In this document: piece after piece, positions 51,708 to 61,065 of the stretch | How the letters are laid out: each line of letters begins with the position of its first letter | Numbering within the stretch: the stretch's first letter is position 1 | DNA from: an uncultured Eubacterium sp. | GTDB lineage: Bacteria > Bacillota > Clostridia > Lachnospirales > Lachnospiraceae | Reading direction: 5' to 3' | DNA: 64,000 bases | NCBI RefSeq assembly: GCF_934295145.1 | Contig: NZ_CAKRAS010000006.1 | Location: 8,233 to 72,232 of the forward strand | Notes under the pieces: generated by a model | Seen by the model: the letters and a program-made list of their open reading frames with translations, nothing else | Told to the model about the DNA's origin: nothing | Databases searched by the model: none | Made by a program: the position numbers and the translations under genes

Positions 51708-51722
51708 TGTGCTGCTCCCCTA

Positions 51723-52160
51723 TCAAACAAATTCACCGGCAATTGATACCAGTTCCTCCATAGAATGGACAATTTGATCTGTATTTAAAATATGGATTTC
51801 AAAAGGTTCTTCTCCAAAATCCATCAAATGTAAAAGATTAATTGTGCGATCTTCCAACTCAGCAATTTTCAATAACCATTTTGCACAATTATCTCCACAA
51901 GTTGATGCATTAAATATTTTATCTTTCTCAAATTTAACAAGAATCAATGTTTTCACTCCGCCAGACAAGCCAACAGGTGGAATTTTCCCTAACACTGGGC
52001 TGTCGATCACACCACTATCCAATACCACAGATTTGTCAACATCCAAAATCATTTCCTTTACAAACGGATCTACAATCCACTCATCTTCGTAATCGTATTT
52101 AAAGTAAGAAGCCGTATTATAAACTGACTCTTTCATATCACCATAAATAATATTCAGCAT
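51723..52160 (-). CDS. DUF4869-family protein
   Basis: The 145-residue protein matches my recollection of the DUF4869 family: MLNIIYGDM start, YEDEWIVDPFVKEMILDVDKS, SPVLGKIPPVGLSGGVKTL, IFNASTCGDNCAKWLLKI and the ending ILNTDQIVHSMEE. It is soluble and acidic, with a conserved Cys pair in CGDNC. No biochemical role is known to me. CGGAG precedes the start, and a TTGATA/AATATT pair 17 bases apart (52216-52221 and 52193-52198) may be its promoter. It is the first gene of a two-gene unit with the ATPase. Confidence 0.8.
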   Translation of the reverse strand: MLNIIYGDMKESVYNTASYFKYDYEDEWIVDPFVKEMILDVDKSVVLDSGVIDSPVLGKIPPVGLSGGVKTLILVKFEKDKIFNASTCGDNCAKWLLKIAELEDRTINLLHLMDFGEEPFEIHILNTDQIVHSMEELVSIAGEFV

Positions 52161-52236
52161 ATCTACTCCGTTTCCTAAATAAACGCATTTAAAATATTTT
52201 TCTCCGTTTATACCGTATCAAATTTATACTACTCTC

Positions 52237-53607
52237 TTATATTCTCGTTAAAAGACAAACCGCCTCTGTATGAACTGTGTGGCAGAATTGATCCACAGCA
52301 CGAACTCGCTTTAACTCATACCCCTGCTCACACAAGATCTTCAGATCCCTTGCCAGCGTTGCAGAATCGCAGCTAACATAAACCACCCGGTCCGGTGCCA
52401 TTTTTACAATGGTCTCCAACAGTTTTTCGTCGCATCCTTTTCGTGGCGGATCCACCACAATAACGTCCGCGTGCGCTTTCCGTCCTGCCGCTGCTTCTTT
52501 TTCATAAAACTCCGGCAATACTTCCTCTGATTTTCCAACGAAAAACTCTGCGTTTTCGATACCGTTTTTCACTGCATTTCGTTTTGCATTTTCAATGGCC
52601 TGCCCAATGATTTCTACGCCGTACACCTGTTTCGCTTTCTGTGCCAGAAACAGGGAAATCGTTCCTATCCCGCAGTACAGATCCCACACCGTCTCTTCGC
52701 CGTGCAGATCTGCATACTCTAATGCAAGACTATAAAGCTTCTCTGTCTGTACCGGATTTACCTGGTAAAAAGAAACCGGTGAAATTTCGTAAGAAATATC
52801 TCCAATCTGATCTGTAATATATTCCTGTCCCCAGAGCACGATCGTCTTGCGCCCCAAAATGACATTGGTGCGCTCGGTATTGCAGTTGATGGAAATACTT
52901 GTCATACCCTCAATTTTTCGCAGCTCTTCCACCAGCTTTTCTGCATGTGGTAAACTTTTTCCATTAATGATCAGACAGACCATCTTTTCCTGACTGGAAA
53001 ATCCGCAGCGGATCAGCACATGACGCACCAGACCTTTTCCGCTTTTCTCATCATATGCAGTAATATGATATTTTTCCATAAAAGCAATGACGATGTCCAG
53101 AATTTCCTTATTTACCGAAAGTCCTAACGCACAGTCGCGGTTTGGGATAATCGTGTGTGTTCGTCCTGCATAAAATCCGGTCACAATATGGCCATCTTTA
53201 TCAGTTCCAACCGGGAACTGTGCCTTGTTCCGGTAATGGAACGGTTCTTCCATACCGACAATCGGCTCCATCGGAATTTCTGTAAATCCACCAATACGCT
53301 CCAGGTTATTGCGCACCTTGCGTTCTTTGAACTCTAACTGTTTTTCGTAGGATAATGCCTGAATCTGGCAGCCGCCGCACTGTCTGTAATACGGACATCT
53401 CGGTTCCACACGATCTGGAGATGCCTCCAGAAGTTCCATGAGCCGGGCATAGCCGTAGGTCTTTTTTAATTTGATGATTTTTGCCCGTACCACGTCACCG
53501 ATGACAGCATCTTTAACAAAAAAAGTCATACCGTCCGCTTTTCCAATACCGGCTCCATCCACGCCCATATCCTCTATTTTTAAAATTAATTCATCATTTT
53601 TCTGCAT
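52237..53607 (-). CDS. rlmD: 23S rRNA (uracil-5-)-methyltransferase, RlmD/RumA family
   Basis: The enzyme uses SAM to make 5-methyluridine in 23S rRNA. The 456-residue protein has a TRAM domain (about 1-65), a 4Fe-4S cluster motif (RCPYYRQCGGC plus a later CALGLS) and a Rossmann methyltransferase domain. That domain shows VWDLYCGIGTISLFLA, VVDPPRKGCDEKLLE and the catalytic Cys in VYVSCDSATLARDL. The ATG at 53607 is chosen for AAAGGA 6 bases upstream; earlier in-frame starts lack an SD. Which uridine is modified cannot be read from sequence. Confidence 0.92.
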   Translation of the reverse strand: MQKNDELILKIEDMGVDGAGIGKADGMTFFVKDAVIGDVVRAKIIKLKKTYGYARLMELLEASPDRVEPRCPYYRQCGGCQIQALSYEKQLEFKERKVRNNLERIGGFTEIPMEPIVGMEEPFHYRNKAQFPVGTDKDGHIVTGFYAGRTHTIIPNRDCALGLSVNKEILDIVIAFMEKYHITAYDEKSGKGLVRHVLIRCGFSSQEKMVCLIINGKSLPHAEKLVEELRKIEGMTSISINCNTERTNVILGRKTIVLWGQEYITDQIGDISYEISPVSFYQVNPVQTEKLYSLALEYADLHGEETVWDLYCGIGTISLFLAQKAKQVYGVEIIGQAIENAKRNAVKNGIENAEFFVGKSEEVLPEFYEKEAAAGRKAHADVIVVDPPRKGCDEKLLETIVKMAPDRVVYVSCDSATLARDLKILCEQGYELKRVRAVDQFCHTVHTEAVCLLTRI

Positions 53608-53645
53608 ATTCATCCTTTCAAAAAGTAACGTCATTTTCAGATGTC

Positions 53646-53679
53646 AAGTGCTCCGGACACAACAGCATCGGGAGCACTT
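53646..53679 (-). other. Hairpin between yhaM and rlmD
   Basis: AAGTGCTCC and GGAGCACTT form a perfect 9-bp stem, 12 bases past the yhaM stop. There is no T-run on the minus strand, so it may be an mRNA stability element rather than a full terminator. Confidence 0.5.
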
Positions 53680-53690
53680 ACATTTGCCTG

Positions 53691-54635
53691 TTACTTACTT
53701 GTTCTTCTGACATTGGAATCCAGGAAACGATTGAATCCCTGCCATTCCAGACTGTTTTCCGGAATGTTTGACAATGCCTCTCTCATAGTTTCCAGTTTTG
53801 CATCGGAATTATCCGCAAAACTCAGAGCAATAGCCTCTGCCAGTGCCGGTTTCTTCGGAGAACCATATTCCAGTTCGCCGTGATGCGCCAGAATGCAGTG
53901 CACCAGTTCAGAAGCGGTACGTTTCGGAAATCCTTCTATCTGATCGATATGTTTCTGCACTTCCATGGCACCGATCATGATGTGGCCAAGTAACTGACCA
54001 TCATCCGTATAATCGTTTGCCGGGAAGCTAGAAAGTTCCTGTAACTTTCCAATGTCATGGAACATCGCTGCGGTCAGAAGCAGATCCCGGTTCAACATCG
54101 GATATAATTTACAGAAAAAATCGCAAATCTGCGTCACATGTAAGGTATGCTCCGCCAGTCCGCCAACAAATCCGTGATGCACACTTTTTGCTGCTGAATG
54201 GAATTGGAAACGTTTCGCAAAGTCTGCATCTGCAAAAAAAGACTCTGCCAGCTGTTTCAGGTACGGATTTTTCATCTGCGCGATATAATCCAGAAGTTTC
54301 TGATACATGTCCGCAATGTTGTACTCGCTGACCGGCAGATAATCCGCCGGATTGATGTCACTCTCTGACATCTTTTTCACACGTTTGACGTTCAGCTGCA
54401 GGGAACCCTGAAAACTGGTCACGTCACCCATGACATAAATGTAATCCAGGGAATCAAACTCTTCGATTCCGTTGGATCCTACGTCCCAGATTTTTGCATC
54501 CAGTGTGCCTGTTTTATCCTGAAGTGTCAGGGAATCATACGGCTTGCCCGCCTTTGTCATGGCTGTCTGTTTGTGTTTACACAGATAAACCTCTCCGATT
54601 CTCTCACCCTCATGTAATGTCTCAATAAATCTCAT
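53691..54635 (-). CDS. yhaM: 3'-5' exoribonuclease YhaM-family protein
   Basis: The 314-residue protein, the same length as Bacillus YhaM when started at MRFIETLHEG (54635), has an OB-fold RNA-binding domain (about 15-105, with LTLQDKTGTLDAKIW) and an HD domain (about 140-300). The latter contains HHGFVGGLAEHTLHV, AAMFHDIGKLQEL and CILAHHGELEYGSP. YhaM trims RNA 3' ends and processes some mRNAs. The start has GGGGAT 10 bases upstream; a longer in-frame start at 54698 is possible. Confidence 0.92.
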   Translation of the reverse strand: MRFIETLHEGERIGEVYLCKHKQTAMTKAGKPYDSLTLQDKTGTLDAKIWDVGSNGIEEFDSLDYIYVMGDVTSFQGSLQLNVKRVKKMSESDINPADYLPVSEYNIADMYQKLLDYIAQMKNPYLKQLAESFFADADFAKRFQFHSAAKSVHHGFVGGLAEHTLHVTQICDFFCKLYPMLNRDLLLTAAMFHDIGKLQELSSFPANDYTDDGQLLGHIMIGAMEVQKHIDQIEGFPKRTASELVHCILAHHGELEYGSPKKPALAEAIALSFADNSDAKLETMREALSNIPENSLEWQGFNRFLDSNVRRTSK

Positions 54636-54735
54636 TTTTCTCACAATCCCCGTAATGGGTATCCTTTCTACTCCATTTTGTAAAGCGGACATTTGCAATC
54701 CGCTTTCACTACTTGCTCATGAACGCAGTCACTGT

Positions 54736-56019
54736 TTATTTTCCACTGCCTTCCTGTGTCTGCGATTCCTGCAGTGTTCCAAATACAACCTTGAAAGACA
54801 GATCCTGATATTTTCCATCTGCTCCCATGCGTTTGACCGTCACCGTGCTTTGCTGACCATCCTTTGCATTCAGCATATAATCCTCATACTGCTGCGCGGT
54901 CTGGATCTCTGTGCCGCCGATTTTTGTCAGCACATCTCCCATCTGCAGGCCCGCCTGCATCGCCGGAGAATCCGACAGCACCTGTTTGATATAAACGCCC
55001 TTCGGCAATTGATTTTCTTTTGCGATCTCTGTCGTCACGGTGCTCACTTCCAGTCCCAGATAGGCCGGAAACTCACCGTTTGACATTTTTTCCAGCAATT
55101 TCCCGATATCGGAAATGCCGATTGCCGTCACAGTACTCTGCGACTCACGTTTGCTGTAGCTTTGCAGCATTAGCCCGACCACTTCCCCTTTCAGATTGAT
55201 CAGGGCGCCGCTTCCGGCCTCACTCGCATTGATATCAGTGGAAATCACTTTATAATTGGCATCCACCGTACTTACTTCATGACTGCTGGACGTTACATTT
55301 CCGGTCAAAATAGAAAACGCCTCTCCCAGCGGACTTCCGATGGCAATGACAATCGTTCCCTGAGATAACGTCGAAGAATTTCCCAATGTGGCTGCTGCCA
55401 CCCGGTCTGCTGTCTGCTCCGAAAGATTCTTTTTCTCAACCTGTAAAACCGCAATTCCTGTATTTTCATCCCAGGCCAGCATGGACGCTTCCGTCATACT
55501 GTCATCATAAAATGTCACGTCCACCTGACTTGCATCCGCGATCACCTTTTTTTCGGTCAATATCAGATAGTTGCTTCCGGTATCTGCCACGATAATGCCG
55601 GTTCCCTGACTCTCCGTCTGATACGAATCCTCGAACCAATCCGTTGTCTCGCCAATGGCTTTTACCGATACTACAGACTTATTGGCTGCACGCCCGATGG
55701 CATACAGCTTGTTCTGCAAAATCTGATAGTCCTCCGGCTCCATCTGCTGTGTCTCCGTAATGTAAACCGGATCCGATTCCTCCGGTGTCTCTTCGGATAA
55801 CTCATCCTGCCCGGAAATCACAACGGTATTATCTTTCTGATGAAGTAGATTTTCCATCACAGGCTTAACTGCACAAAAAGCAATCGCTGCCACCACGCCA
55901 AAAATAGCTGCCAGCAAAATCGTCCAGCCCAGCCGCGCACTCATTTTTTTCCGGTCAGGCGGAATCTTTTTTATCTGTTCTTTTACAAAATGATATTCTT
56001 CCTTTTTCTTTTTATCCAC
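54736..56019 (-). CDS. HtrA/DegP-like membrane protein lacking the catalytic triad (probable pseudoprotease)
   Basis: From a GTG at 56019 (AAAGGTG upstream) the 427-residue protein has a basic cytoplasmic tail, one transmembrane helix at about 30-50, a trypsin-like domain at about 110-295 and a PDZ domain at about 310-405. The fold is recognisable (SQGTGIIVAD, IAIGSPLGEAFSILTG, INLKGEVVGLM). At the triad positions the usual TNxHVV reads TEKKVI, TDLAVL reads TGIAVL, and GNSGGPL reads EAGSGALI. His, Asp and Ser are therefore replaced near residues 158, 188 and 269. It probably binds rather than cuts peptides. Confidence 0.85.
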   Translation of the reverse strand: MDKKKKEEYHFVKEQIKKIPPDRKKMSARLGWTILLAAIFGVVAAIAFCAVKPVMENLLHQKDNTVVISGQDELSEETPEESDPVYITETQQMEPEDYQILQNKLYAIGRAANKSVVSVKAIGETTDWFEDSYQTESQGTGIIVADTGSNYLILTEKKVIADASQVDVTFYDDSMTEASMLAWDENTGIAVLQVEKKNLSEQTADRVAAATLGNSSTLSQGTIVIAIGSPLGEAFSILTGNVTSSSHEVSTVDANYKVISTDINASEAGSGALINLKGEVVGLMLQSYSKRESQSTVTAIGISDIGKLLEKMSNGEFPAYLGLEVSTVTTEIAKENQLPKGVYIKQVLSDSPAMQAGLQMGDVLTKIGGTEIQTAQQYEDYMLNAKDGQQSTVTVKRMGADGKYQDLSFKVVFGTLQESQTQEGSGK

Positions 56020-56183
56020 TACAAAACACCTTTCCACGCTAAGAACCGATATACTCCAATGCATTTATTATACGTTTTCTGCAATTCTTATGCAACTGCA
56101 AAGTTTGGATGAATTTAATAGAACTTTCACTTTTCACTTCCTTAATTATGCGGTAAAATGGAACTATTCAATTTATGATGCGC

Positions 56184-56247
56184 GGGAGTACGAAGTACGG
56201 AACAATTCGTAAGGCATCTCGCAGCAAGAATGCCGAGGGCATTCTTG
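56184..56247 (+). repeat. Copy 2 of the exact 35-base repeat, with adjacent hairpin, upstream of mutS2
   Basis: Bases 56184-56218 are the exact reverse complement of 32409-32443. A perfect hairpin CAAGAATGCC-GAG-GGCATTCTTG (56225-56247) follows and ends just before the mutS2 SD, so both lie in the mutS2 leader. Confidence 0.8.
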
Positions 56248-56265
56248 AATACTTTGGAGGAGTTT

Positions 56266-58641
56266 ATGAATCAAAAAGTTTTAAAAGTTTTAGAATATGA
56301 TAAAATCATTCATCTGCTTGCGGATCAAGCTACTTCAGACGCTGGCAAAAAACGGTGTCTCGAACTGGTTCCGATGACCGATAAGCAGAAGATCACAGAG
56401 GCGCAGACTCAGACATCCGATGCTCTGTCCCGCATTTACCGCAAAGGCGGACTTTCCTTTGGCGGGTTGAAGGATCCGGGATTTCAGATGAAACGTCTGG
56501 AGATCGGTGGCAGCTTAAACGCAGCGGAACTGCTCTCTGTCTGTACCTTACTGGAGATCGCCAAACGGGCGAAAGCCTATTCCAGAGAAAACCGGGACGA
56601 TCTTCCATCGGATTCCCTGGAAGAACTCTTTGCAGGTCTCGAGCCACTGACACCGCTGCTGGAGGAAATCCGCCGCTGTATCCTGGCCGAGGATGAGATC
56701 AGCGATGACGCAAGCCCTGCGCTGCACAGCGTGCGCCGCACCATCCGCAATATCAACGACAAGATCCACGGTGCCATGAACAACCTCTTAAACAGTTCCA
56801 CCACCCGGTCTTATCTGCAGGATGCAGTGATCACCATGCGAAACGGTCGTTACTGTCTGCCGGTCAAAGCAGAGTACAAAGGACAGGTTCCTGGCATGAT
56901 CCACGATCAGTCCTCCACCGGTTCTACTCTTTTTATCGAGCCGATGTCCGTTGTAAAATTAAACAATGACTTAAAGGAAGCGTTCCTGAAAGAGCAGGAA
57001 GCCATTGAAGCGGTTCTGGCAGAATTAAGCAATCTGACCGCTCAATACGCACCATATCTACTGGATAACTACCGTATCCTGGTTGACCTTGACTTTATTT
57101 TTGCAAAAGCAAATCTGGCAAAAATCCAGAACGGCATGGCTCCGATCTTCAATACGGAAGGACGCATCCGCATCCGTCAGGGACGCCACCCACTGCTGGA
57201 TCCGAAGAAGGTTGTTCCTATCGATGTGCATCTGGGAGACACTTTCCATTTGCTGATCATTACCGGGCCGAACACCGGTGGTAAAACCGTTTCCCTGAAA
57301 ACTGTGGGACTGTTTACCCTGATGGGACAGGCCGGACTTCACATTCCGGCAAAAGACCGTTCCGAACTGGCTATTTTTGACGATGTTTTCGCAGATATCG
57401 GTGATGAACAGAGTATCGAACAGAGCCTCAGTACTTTCTCTTCCCATATGACAAGCATCGTGTCCATTTTAAAAAATGCGACACCACAGTCTCTGGTGCT
57501 TTTCGATGAGCTCTGCGCGGGAACGGACCCGGACGAAGGTGCCGCACTGGCCATTTCCATTCTCGACCGTCTGCGTCAGAATGGCATCCGCACCATGGCC
57601 ACCACCCATTACAGCGAGATCAAGCTGTACGCGCTCTCCACAGAGGGCGTGGAAAATGCCTGCTGTGAATTCAGTGTGCAGACCTTAAGCCCAACCTACC
57701 GTCTGCTGATCGGTATTCCGGGGAAAAGTAATGCCTTTGCAATTTCCAGCAAGATCGGGCTTCCATCTGATCTGATCGAGGATGCAAAAACACGCATTAC
57801 AAAAGAGAATGAAAACTTCGAAGATGTCATTGCGGATCTCGAACAGAGCCGCCTGACCATAGAAAAAGAACAGGCTGAGATCAACCGTTACAAAGAGGAA
57901 GCCGCTTCCCTGAAAAAACAACTGGAAGAAAAACAGGAGCGCTTAAACCGCAGCCGTGACCGCGTACTGCAGGAGGCAAATCAACAGGCTGCTGCTATTT
58001 TAAAAGAAGCCAAGGATCTGGCTGACGAAACCATCCGCAACTTCCACAAATACGGCAAAACCCACGTGGATGCTTCCGCCATGGAAAAAGATCGTGAAAA
58101 AATCCGCAAAAAGATGGCAAAAGCACAATCCAAAGCTTCCCTGCAGAAGAAAGAACAGGTCAACCACAACGTACCGAAAAAACTGCGTCTGGGTGACTCC
58201 GTCAAAATTCTCAGCATGAACCTGAAAGGTACGGTTCACACCCTGCCGGATGCCAAAGGCAACCTGTTTGTACAGGCTGGCATCTTGCGTTATCAGACAA
58301 ACATCCGTGACCTGGTTCTGGTGAATGAAGATGCGACACCGGTTGTTCACAACACAAAGACCGGCGCCGGAAAACTGAAAATGGCAAAATCACTCTCTGT
58401 TTCACCGGAGATCAACCTGATTGGAAAAACCGTAGATGAAGCGCTGATGGAACTGGATAAATATCTGGATGACGCTTATCTCGCGCATCTGAAATCCGTG
58501 CGTATCGTTCACGGAAAAGGAACCGGTGCCCTGCGAAAAGCTGTTCAGGGACATCTAAAACGCCAAAAATATGTCAAATCTTTTCATCTTGGCGAATTTG
58601 GCGAAGGCGATGCCGGAGTAACTATTGCAGAATTTGAATAA
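56266..58641 (+). CDS. mutS2: Endonuclease MutS2
   Basis: MutS2 is a MutS paralogue that suppresses homologous recombination and, in Bacillus, acts on collided ribosomes. The 791-residue protein has core and lever domains (about 1-300), the ATPase with GPNTGGKTVSLKT, DDVFADIGDEQSIEQSLSTF and LVLFDELCAGTDPDEGAAL. A coiled coil follows at about 510-620, and a C-terminal Smr nuclease domain at about 715-791 (VRIVHGKGTGALRKAVQ). The ATG at 56266 has GGAGGAG upstream; an ATG 12 codons earlier lies in the leader hairpin. Confidence 0.97.
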   Translation: MNQKVLKVLEYDKIIHLLADQATSDAGKKRCLELVPMTDKQKITEAQTQTSDALSRIYRKGGLSFGGLKDPGFQMKRLEIGGSLNAAELLSVCTLLEIAKRAKAYSRENRDDLPSDSLEELFAGLEPLTPLLEEIRRCILAEDEISDDASPALHSVRRTIRNINDKIHGAMNNLLNSSTTRSYLQDAVITMRNGRYCLPVKAEYKGQVPGMIHDQSSTGSTLFIEPMSVVKLNNDLKEAFLKEQEAIEAVLAELSNLTAQYAPYLLDNYRILVDLDFIFAKANLAKIQNGMAPIFNTEGRIRIRQGRHPLLDPKKVVPIDVHLGDTFHLLIITGPNTGGKTVSLKTVGLFTLMGQAGLHIPAKDRSELAIFDDVFADIGDEQSIEQSLSTFSSHMTSIVSILKNATPQSLVLFDELCAGTDPDEGAALAISILDRLRQNGIRTMATTHYSEIKLYALSTEGVENACCEFSVQTLSPTYRLLIGIPGKSNAFAISSKIGLPSDLIEDAKTRITKENENFEDVIADLEQSRLTIEKEQAEINRYKEEAASLKKQLEEKQERLNRSRDRVLQEANQQAAAILKEAKDLADETIRNFHKYGKTHVDASAMEKDREKIRKKMAKAQSKASLQKKEQVNHNVPKKLRLGDSVKILSMNLKGTVHTLPDAKGNLFVQAGILRYQTNIRDLVLVNEDATPVVHNTKTGAGKLKMAKSLSVSPEINLIGKTVDEALMELDKYLDDAYLAHLKSVRIVHGKGTGALRKAVQGHLKRQKYVKSFHLGEFGEGDAGVTIAEFE

Positions 58642-58758
58642 CTTCAGAGCCATGAGGATTGCAGGCAATCAAAAGAATACATTAATTTTTTTAATATAGC
58701 CAGAATGACTTGTTTAGGAAGAGTCTAAGAATGCATAAAAAATATTAGGAGGCCCATT

Positions 58759-59457
58759 ATGGCAGTCAAACAGAAAATTCTGATCGTCGACGACGATGCA
58801 AATATTGCCGAGCTGATCTCCCTCTACCTCTTAAAAGAGTGTTACGACACCAAAATTGTGGAAGACGGAGAATCCGCCCTGCGTGAATTTAAAACTTATC
58901 AGCCAAACCTGATTTTGCTCGACCTGATGCTTCCGGGCATCGACGGCTATCAGGTCTGCCGTGAGATTCGAACACATTCAAACGTACCGATCATCATGCT
59001 TTCCGCTAAAGGCGAAGTATTCGACAAGGTACTGGGATTGGAACTCGGTGCGGACGATTACATCATCAAACCATTTGATTCCAAGGAGCTGGTAGCCCGT
59101 GTCAAAGCAGTACTGCGCCGCTATCAGGTTGTAAAACCGGAGAAAACGGAGCCAGACATCAAATGTGTGGAATATCCGGATCTGGTCATCAACCTGACAA
59201 ACTACTCCGTTATGTACTACGGGCAGGTGATCGATATGCCGCCAAAAGAATTGGAATTGCTCTATTTCCTGGCATCCTCACCCAACCAGGTATTTACCAG
59301 GGAGCAGCTTCTGGACAACATCTGGGGGTATGAATATCTTGGTGACACCCGGACCGTGGACGTTCACGTAAAACGTCTCCGGGAAAAAATCAAAGACCAC
59401 GAACACTGGGGGATTACCACCGTCTGGGGCATTGGCTACAAATTTGAGCGCCGCTAA
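58759..59457 (+). CDS. OmpR/PhoB-family response regulator
   Basis: The 232-residue protein has a receiver domain (about 7-120) with the acidic pocket DDD at 11-13 and phosphoacceptor Asp55 in LILLDLMLPG. A winged-helix DNA-binding domain (about 135-230) contains RTVDVHVKRLREKI. AGGAGG precedes the start. It is followed 23 bases later by its sensor kinase gene. Target genes are not evident; the cassette sits between mutS2 and the phosphohexomutase gene. Confidence 0.95.
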   Translation: MAVKQKILIVDDDANIAELISLYLLKECYDTKIVEDGESALREFKTYQPNLILLDLMLPGIDGYQVCREIRTHSNVPIIMLSAKGEVFDKVLGLELGADDYIIKPFDSKELVARVKAVLRRYQVVKPEKTEPDIKCVEYPDLVINLTNYSVMYYGQVIDMPPKELELLYFLASSPNQVFTREQLLDNIWGYEYLGDTRTVDVHVKRLREKIKDHEHWGITTVWGIGYKFERR

Positions 59458-59480
59458 CCCCGACCCGGTACAATTTATCT

Positions 59481-60896
59481 ATGAAACATAAATTACTATT
59501 TAAGATGATATTTTCCTATCTGGCGTTTGCAGTCCTCGGTTTTATCCTGATTTCGACCTTTACGGCTCATTATAATCAAAATTACCTGGAGCAGCATTAT
59601 GCCTCTGCCCTGCGCAGAGAGAGCAGCCAGATTGCAGATTCCTTCGGCAGCAGCTACTATAGTTCAGAACTGACACTGGAAGAATTTCAAAAAGAAATAG
59701 CCGCCGTCAGCAGTTACCTGGACTCCGATATTTATATTATCAATACCGCCGGAAAAGTAATGGTTAATTCCAAGAAATATGTCAGACCTTCCGAGGCAGA
59801 AACCATTCCGGATTTCAATATTCTGGATTTCAGCGGAAGTAATTATTCCATCGGAACATTTTACGACCATTACGCCGAAGACATTCTGACGGTATACACC
59901 CCCATCACAAAAAATTACAAGGTCACCTGTTATGTAATGATGTGTCTGCCACTGTCCCACGTTTCTAACGAACAGTACGATCTGTTGAACGGATTTTACC
60001 TTTCACTGATTTTTTTACTGCTGCTGGCACTTGTTATTTTGCTGACTTTTTATTTTACAATGTACCGGCCACTGCAGACCATTCTGAAAGCGGCGACATC
60101 TTATGCAGACGGAAACTTTGAGACGCCTCTGGAATTGTCCCGGCATGATGAAATCGGAACTTTAGCCGATACGATGCATTTTATGGCAGTGGAATTAAAT
60201 GCACTGGAAAACGACCAGCACAAGTTCGTATCCAACGTTTCCCATGATTTCCGCTCCCCACTGACTTCCATCAAGGGGTATGCACAGGCCATGGCAGACG
60301 GTACGATTCCGGTGGAACTGCAAGGCAAATATCTGGACGTTATTATTTTTGAGGCAGAACGCCTGGAGAAACTGACTCAGAGCCTTCTGGAACTGAATAA
60401 ATATGGATCAAAAGGTATTTATCTGGACCTCTCCATCTTTGATCTCAATGAGCTGATCAAACGAACAATCCTGATGTTTGAAGGCCGATGCAAAGAAAAA
60501 ATGCTTTCCTTCAACCTGATTCTCACCGGAGATCAGCTTTACGTTAAAGCGGATTCTGCCAAGATCGATCAGGTAATGCATAACCTTGTGGACAATGCAT
60601 TTAAATTCAGCCACAGTAATTCCGTCATTACCATTGAGACAACCCTGCGTAGCGGAAAAGTCTTTGTTTCCGTAAAGGATCAGGGCATCGGTATTCCAAA
60701 AGAAAGTATCAGCCGCATTTGGGAGCGTTTTTACAAATCAGATGCCTCCCGCGGCAAGGATAAGAAAGGTACCGGACTTGGACTTGCCATTGTAAAGGAA
60801 ATCATTCATGCACATCATGAAAACATCAATGTCATCAGTACGGAAGGCGTGGGAACCGAATTTATCTTTACGCTGCCTTATGCTGATAAAGAGTAA
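59481..60896 (+). CDS. Sensor histidine kinase
   Basis: The 471-residue protein has transmembrane helices at about 10-29 and 171-193 flanking an extracytoplasmic sensor domain of about 140 residues, probably PAS/CACHE-like. A HAMP segment follows, then a HisKA domain with His255 in FVSNVSHDFRSPLTS and an HATPase domain (LVDNAFKFS, DQGIGIPKES, KGTGLGLAIVKEI). It is the partner of the response regulator directly upstream. The ligand is unknown. A bidirectional terminator overlaps the end. Confidence 0.95.
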   Translation: MKHKLLFKMIFSYLAFAVLGFILISTFTAHYNQNYLEQHYASALRRESSQIADSFGSSYYSSELTLEEFQKEIAAVSSYLDSDIYIINTAGKVMVNSKKYVRPSEAETIPDFNILDFSGSNYSIGTFYDHYAEDILTVYTPITKNYKVTCYVMMCLPLSHVSNEQYDLLNGFYLSLIFLLLLALVILLTFYFTMYRPLQTILKAATSYADGNFETPLELSRHDEIGTLADTMHFMAVELNALENDQHKFVSNVSHDFRSPLTSIKGYAQAMADGTIPVELQGKYLDVIIFEAERLEKLTQSLLELNKYGSKGIYLDLSIFDLNELIKRTILMFEGRCKEKMLSFNLILTGDQLYVKADSAKIDQVMHNLVDNAFKFSHSNSVITIETTLRSGKVFVSVKDQGIGIPKESISRIWERFYKSDASRGKDKKGTGLGLAIVKEIIHAHHENINVISTEGVGTEFIFTLPYADKE

Positions 60897-60939
60897 AAAA
60901 GGTGTGAGCTCTGAATCATCAGAACTCACACCTTTTTTA
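60894..60939. terminator. Bidirectional terminator after the kinase gene
   Basis: AAAAAAGGTGTGAG and CTCACACCTTTTTT pair perfectly, with an inner TCTGA/TCAGA extension. T-runs occur on both strands, implying that a convergent minus-strand gene ended here too. Confidence 0.9.
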
Positions 60940-61059
60940 CTCTACGTTCACCATCGCTTTTTCACGCATGCTCCGTTTTTTCTTTTTCTCTGTCGTAACC
61001 ACCTTTGCCTTATGGCTTCCTTTCTTATGGTAAGTGGAATCAAAAGAAATCTTCTCCAG
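60937..61059 (-). pseudogene. Possible remnant of a minus-strand gene encoding a basic C-terminal tail
   Basis: On the minus strand an open frame of about 40 codons (EKISFDSTYHKKGSHKAKVV, then a Lys/Arg-rich stretch ending MREKAMVNVE) stops exactly at the shared terminator. It has no ATG, GTG or TTG at its 5' end; only a CTG with GGGGGAA about 13 bases upstream. It may be the 3' remnant of a deleted gene, or a small basic protein with an unusual start. Confidence 0.3.
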
Positions 61060-61065
61060 TTATGC

